Source: Acrocarpospora catenulata
Lineage (GTDB): Bacteria > Actinomycetota > Actinomycetes > Streptosporangiales > Streptosporangiaceae
Direction of reading: 5' to 3'
Assembly: GCF_018476525.1 (NCBI RefSeq)
Contig: NZ_JAHCST010000013.1
Location: forward strand, 62,001 to 126,000
Length of the DNA: 64,000 nt
In this document: positions 62,470 through 64,000 of the stretch, piece after piece
Layout of the letters: each line of letters opens with the position of its first letter
How positions within the stretch are numbered: the stretch's first letter is position 1
The notes under the pieces: generated by a model
What the model was told of the DNA's origin: nothing
Databases searched by the model: none
What the model saw: the letters and a program-made list of their open reading frames with translations, nothing else
Translations under genes and position numbers: made by a program

Positions 62470-63596
62470 GCCCGCTCCAATACCAGGACCGCCGAGGTGG
62501 CGGAGATCGGCCCCATCAGGTTGTCGGTCGCGTGCACGGCGGCCAGGGCCGGTCCGCCGGAGCCCAGGTTCTCCAGCGCGTCGACGGCCTTGAGCACGCG
62601 CAGCGCGCCGTTGGCGAGGCCCGGGTAGGAGCTGGTCGCCCCGCCGGTCCGGTTGACCCGCGGGTCGCCGTCGCCGTCCAGGCCGAGCGCGCGTTCGACG
62701 GGCGGCTGCAACGCGGGCGTCAGCGCGGTGGTCTCGATGACCTCCAGTTCGGCGGGGTCGGCGATCCCGCTTCTGGCGTACGCCTTGGTCGCGGCGGCTC
62801 GCGTCGCATCCGCCGGATCGGCGAGCCAGCCGGGCGCGGCGAGATGGCGCCCGGTGGCGGTGCCCCAGCCGCGGATCCACGCCCGGGTTCCCTTGGCCCG
62901 CCGGACGCGGGCCTCGCTGGCCAGGACGATCGCCACGACTCCGGGGCACTCGCCCGGCAGCATCAGCTCGGTGACCGGCCAGGCGAGGCCGGGCGCGGCG
63001 AGCACCTCCTCGGGGGTGACCTCGGTCCGCCGGTCCGACCAGGCGGTCTTCGCGCCCCGGCTGATGTCGGCGGCGGCGCGGCGGGCCATCTCCTCCCTGG
63101 TCATCTCGCCCCGGTCGATCGTGTGGGCGCTGTGCAGGGCGAGGGCGACACCGGCGGACATGCCCAGCGGCCGGGCGTGGTGGGCGTCGAAGGTGTAGTT
63201 GCTGATGGTCTCGGTGAAGCGGCGCAGCTCGGCGGCGTCGGCGGCCTGCTCGTGGTCGATCTCGGGGAGGCTGACCGCGACCACCATCGCGACCTCCGCC
63301 TGCCGGGCCCGGATGTTGGCCGCCGCCGCGACGACGGCGAGCGAGGAGTCGCCCTCGATGCGCGACTCGTCCTTGAGGTAGCCGCCGGCCGCCGGCACCA
63401 GGAGGCCGTTGGAGATCGCGCGGCCGTCGTAGAGGTCGAGCGAGCTGAGCATGGCCTGGTCGACGTCCTGGCCGCGCAGTCCCGCCTGGCGGAGCGCCGC
63501 GGAGCAGACCTGGAAGACGACCTCGTCGGCCTTGGGCGCAGGATGGTCGCGGCCGTACGCCGCGGCCACGCCCGCGATGGCGATTCTTTCCGTCAC
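62466..63596 (-). CDS. Thiolase-like protein (SCP-x/Ltp type) 2
   Basis: A 376-residue thiolase-fold protein. ERIAIAGVAAAYGRDHPAPKADEVVFQVCSAALRQAGL begins it; GDSSLAVVAAAANIRARQAEVAMVVAVSL is the nucleophile-elbow region, again without Cys in the usual place. The C-terminal GGATSSYPGLANGALRVLKAVDAL has replaced GHPxGATG. It probably pairs with thiolase-like 1 as a heteromeric enzyme. GTG 63596 is chosen for AAGGAAGG 7 nt upstream; an in-frame ATG at 63614 overlapping the next stop is possible. Confidence 0.78.
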   Translation of the reverse strand: MTERIAIAGVAAAYGRDHPAPKADEVVFQVCSAALRQAGLRGQDVDQAMLSSLDLYDGRAISNGLLVPAAGGYLKDESRIEGDSSLAVVAAAANIRARQAEVAMVVAVSLPEIDHEQAADAAELRRFTETISNYTFDAHHARPLGMSAGVALALHSAHTIDRGEMTREEMARRAAADISRGAKTAWSDRRTEVTPEEVLAAPGLAWPVTELMLPGECPGVVAIVLASEARVRRAKGTRAWIRGWGTATGRHLAAPGWLADPADATRAAATKAYARSGIADPAELEVIETTALTPALQPPVERALGLDGDGDPRVNRTGGATSSYPGLANGALRVLKAVDALENLGSGGPALAAVHATDNLMGPISATSAVLVLERA

Positions 63597-63610
63597 TCGT
63601 GTGCCTTCCT

Positions 63611-64000
63611 TCATCGGGTGAGTACGGCGACCACGCAGGCGTTGCCGTCCATGAGGCCGACCCCGCCGCCGAGCGTCTCGATCACCGCGGCGCGGGCGCC
63701 CTCCACCTGGCGTCCCGCGGCCTCGCCGCGCAGTTGCCACACCGCCTCGCAGGCCTGGGCCGCGCCGGTCGCCCCGACCGGATGGCCGCGGGAGAGCAGC
63801 CCACCGGACGGGTTGACCGGCTGTTTGCCGCCGAGCGCGGTGTGCCCGGTGTCCAGGAGGCGGGCCCCCTCCCCCACGGCGGCCAGACCGAGCGCCTCGG
63901 TGCTGACGATCTCGCCGATGGTGAAGGCGTCGTGCACCTCGAACAGGTCGGCGTCGGCCGGGCCGATTCCACTCCGCTCGTAGGCCCTGGCCGCGGTGTC
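63611..64000 (-). CDS. Thiolase (acetyl-CoA acetyltransferase-like), C-terminal part
   Basis: Open to the right edge; 129 residues visible. DLFEVHDAFTIGEIVSTEALGL (the E-x-HDAF motif of SCP-2 thiolases), then NPSGGLLSRGHPVGATGAAQACEAVWQLRG with the catalytic His in GHPVGATG and AVIETLGGGVGLMDGNACVVAVL. Unlike the two downstream homologues it keeps the canonical motif, so it is probably a true thiolase cleaving the 3-ketoacyl-CoA. It precedes them in the same operon; overlap by ATGA is possible. Confidence 0.88.
   Translation of the reverse strand, partial: DTAARAYERSGIGPADADLFEVHDAFTIGEIVSTEALGLAAVGEGARLLDTGHTALGGKQPVNPSGGLLSRGHPVGATGAAQACEAVWQLRGEAAGRQVEGARAAVIETLGGGVGLMDGNACVVAVLTR

Overview
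This 64 kb window is very GC-rich actinomycete DNA. Gene content (several DUF5753/SARP-type regulators, secreted modular cellulase and xylanase, two RiPP clusters, an acyl-CoA catabolic operon) fits a Streptosporangiales/Streptomyces-like soil actinomycete; the genus is inference only. Many genes start with GTG and are coupled by 4-bp ATGA/GTGA overlaps.

Left part (1-18.5 kb): the end of a VWA membrane protein; a three-gene graspetide (ATP-grasp RiPP) cluster, tgmA-tgmB-methyltransferase, facing away from a DUF5753 regulator module with which it shares a 16-bp operator; a HAD hydrolase gene broken by an in-frame amber codon; a secreted phosphodiester glycosidase, an ADP-ribosylglycohydrolase and a GNAT protein; a GH5 cellulase under a perfect CebR-type box; a sugar-isomerase-like gene behind a PadR/TPR pair; and two SARP regulators.

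Middle (18.5-31.4 kb): a ten-gene minus-strand operon for an azole-containing, probably dehydrated RiPP: ABC exporter, leader-binding ThiF-like protein, two tandem Ser/Cys-rich precursors, YcaO cyclodehydratase, SagB dehydrogenase, split LanB dehydratase and an M50 protease. An adjacent SARP gene preceded by 11-bp direct repeats is the likely regulator. The set resembles goadsporin/thiopeptide machinery, but no separate pyridine synthase is visible and the cores are unusually long (about 28 residues) and almost purely Ser/Cys/Thr.

31.5-36.9 kb is a graveyard: a frameshifted membrane protein, a tyrosine recombinase with two frameshifts, two tandem paralogous small proteins, a frameshifted aminoglycoside-phosphotransferase-like gene abutting the last 48 codons of a P450, and a truncated GH43. 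It leads into a xylan island (36.9-42.3 kb): a CE1 esterase and a GH10 xylanase pointing away from each other with nearly identical CBM13 ends that form a 450-bp inverted repeat, a LacI regulator, GAAA-N-TTTC sites and the tail of another esterase.

Right part (42.4-64 kb): a TRIC channel, a four-repeat secreted protein, a GAF histidine kinase, a PfpI-like protein, then minus-strand acyl-CoA metabolism: hydroxyacyl-CoA dehydrogenase and fused isobutyryl-CoA mutase behind two tandem palindromes, a branched-chain-type ABC importer (with LivH-LivM-LivG fused in one chain), and a ligase/OB-fold/thiolase operon running off the right edge. The importer, ligase and thiolases together suggest uptake and beta-oxidation-like breakdown of an unidentified carboxylic acid.
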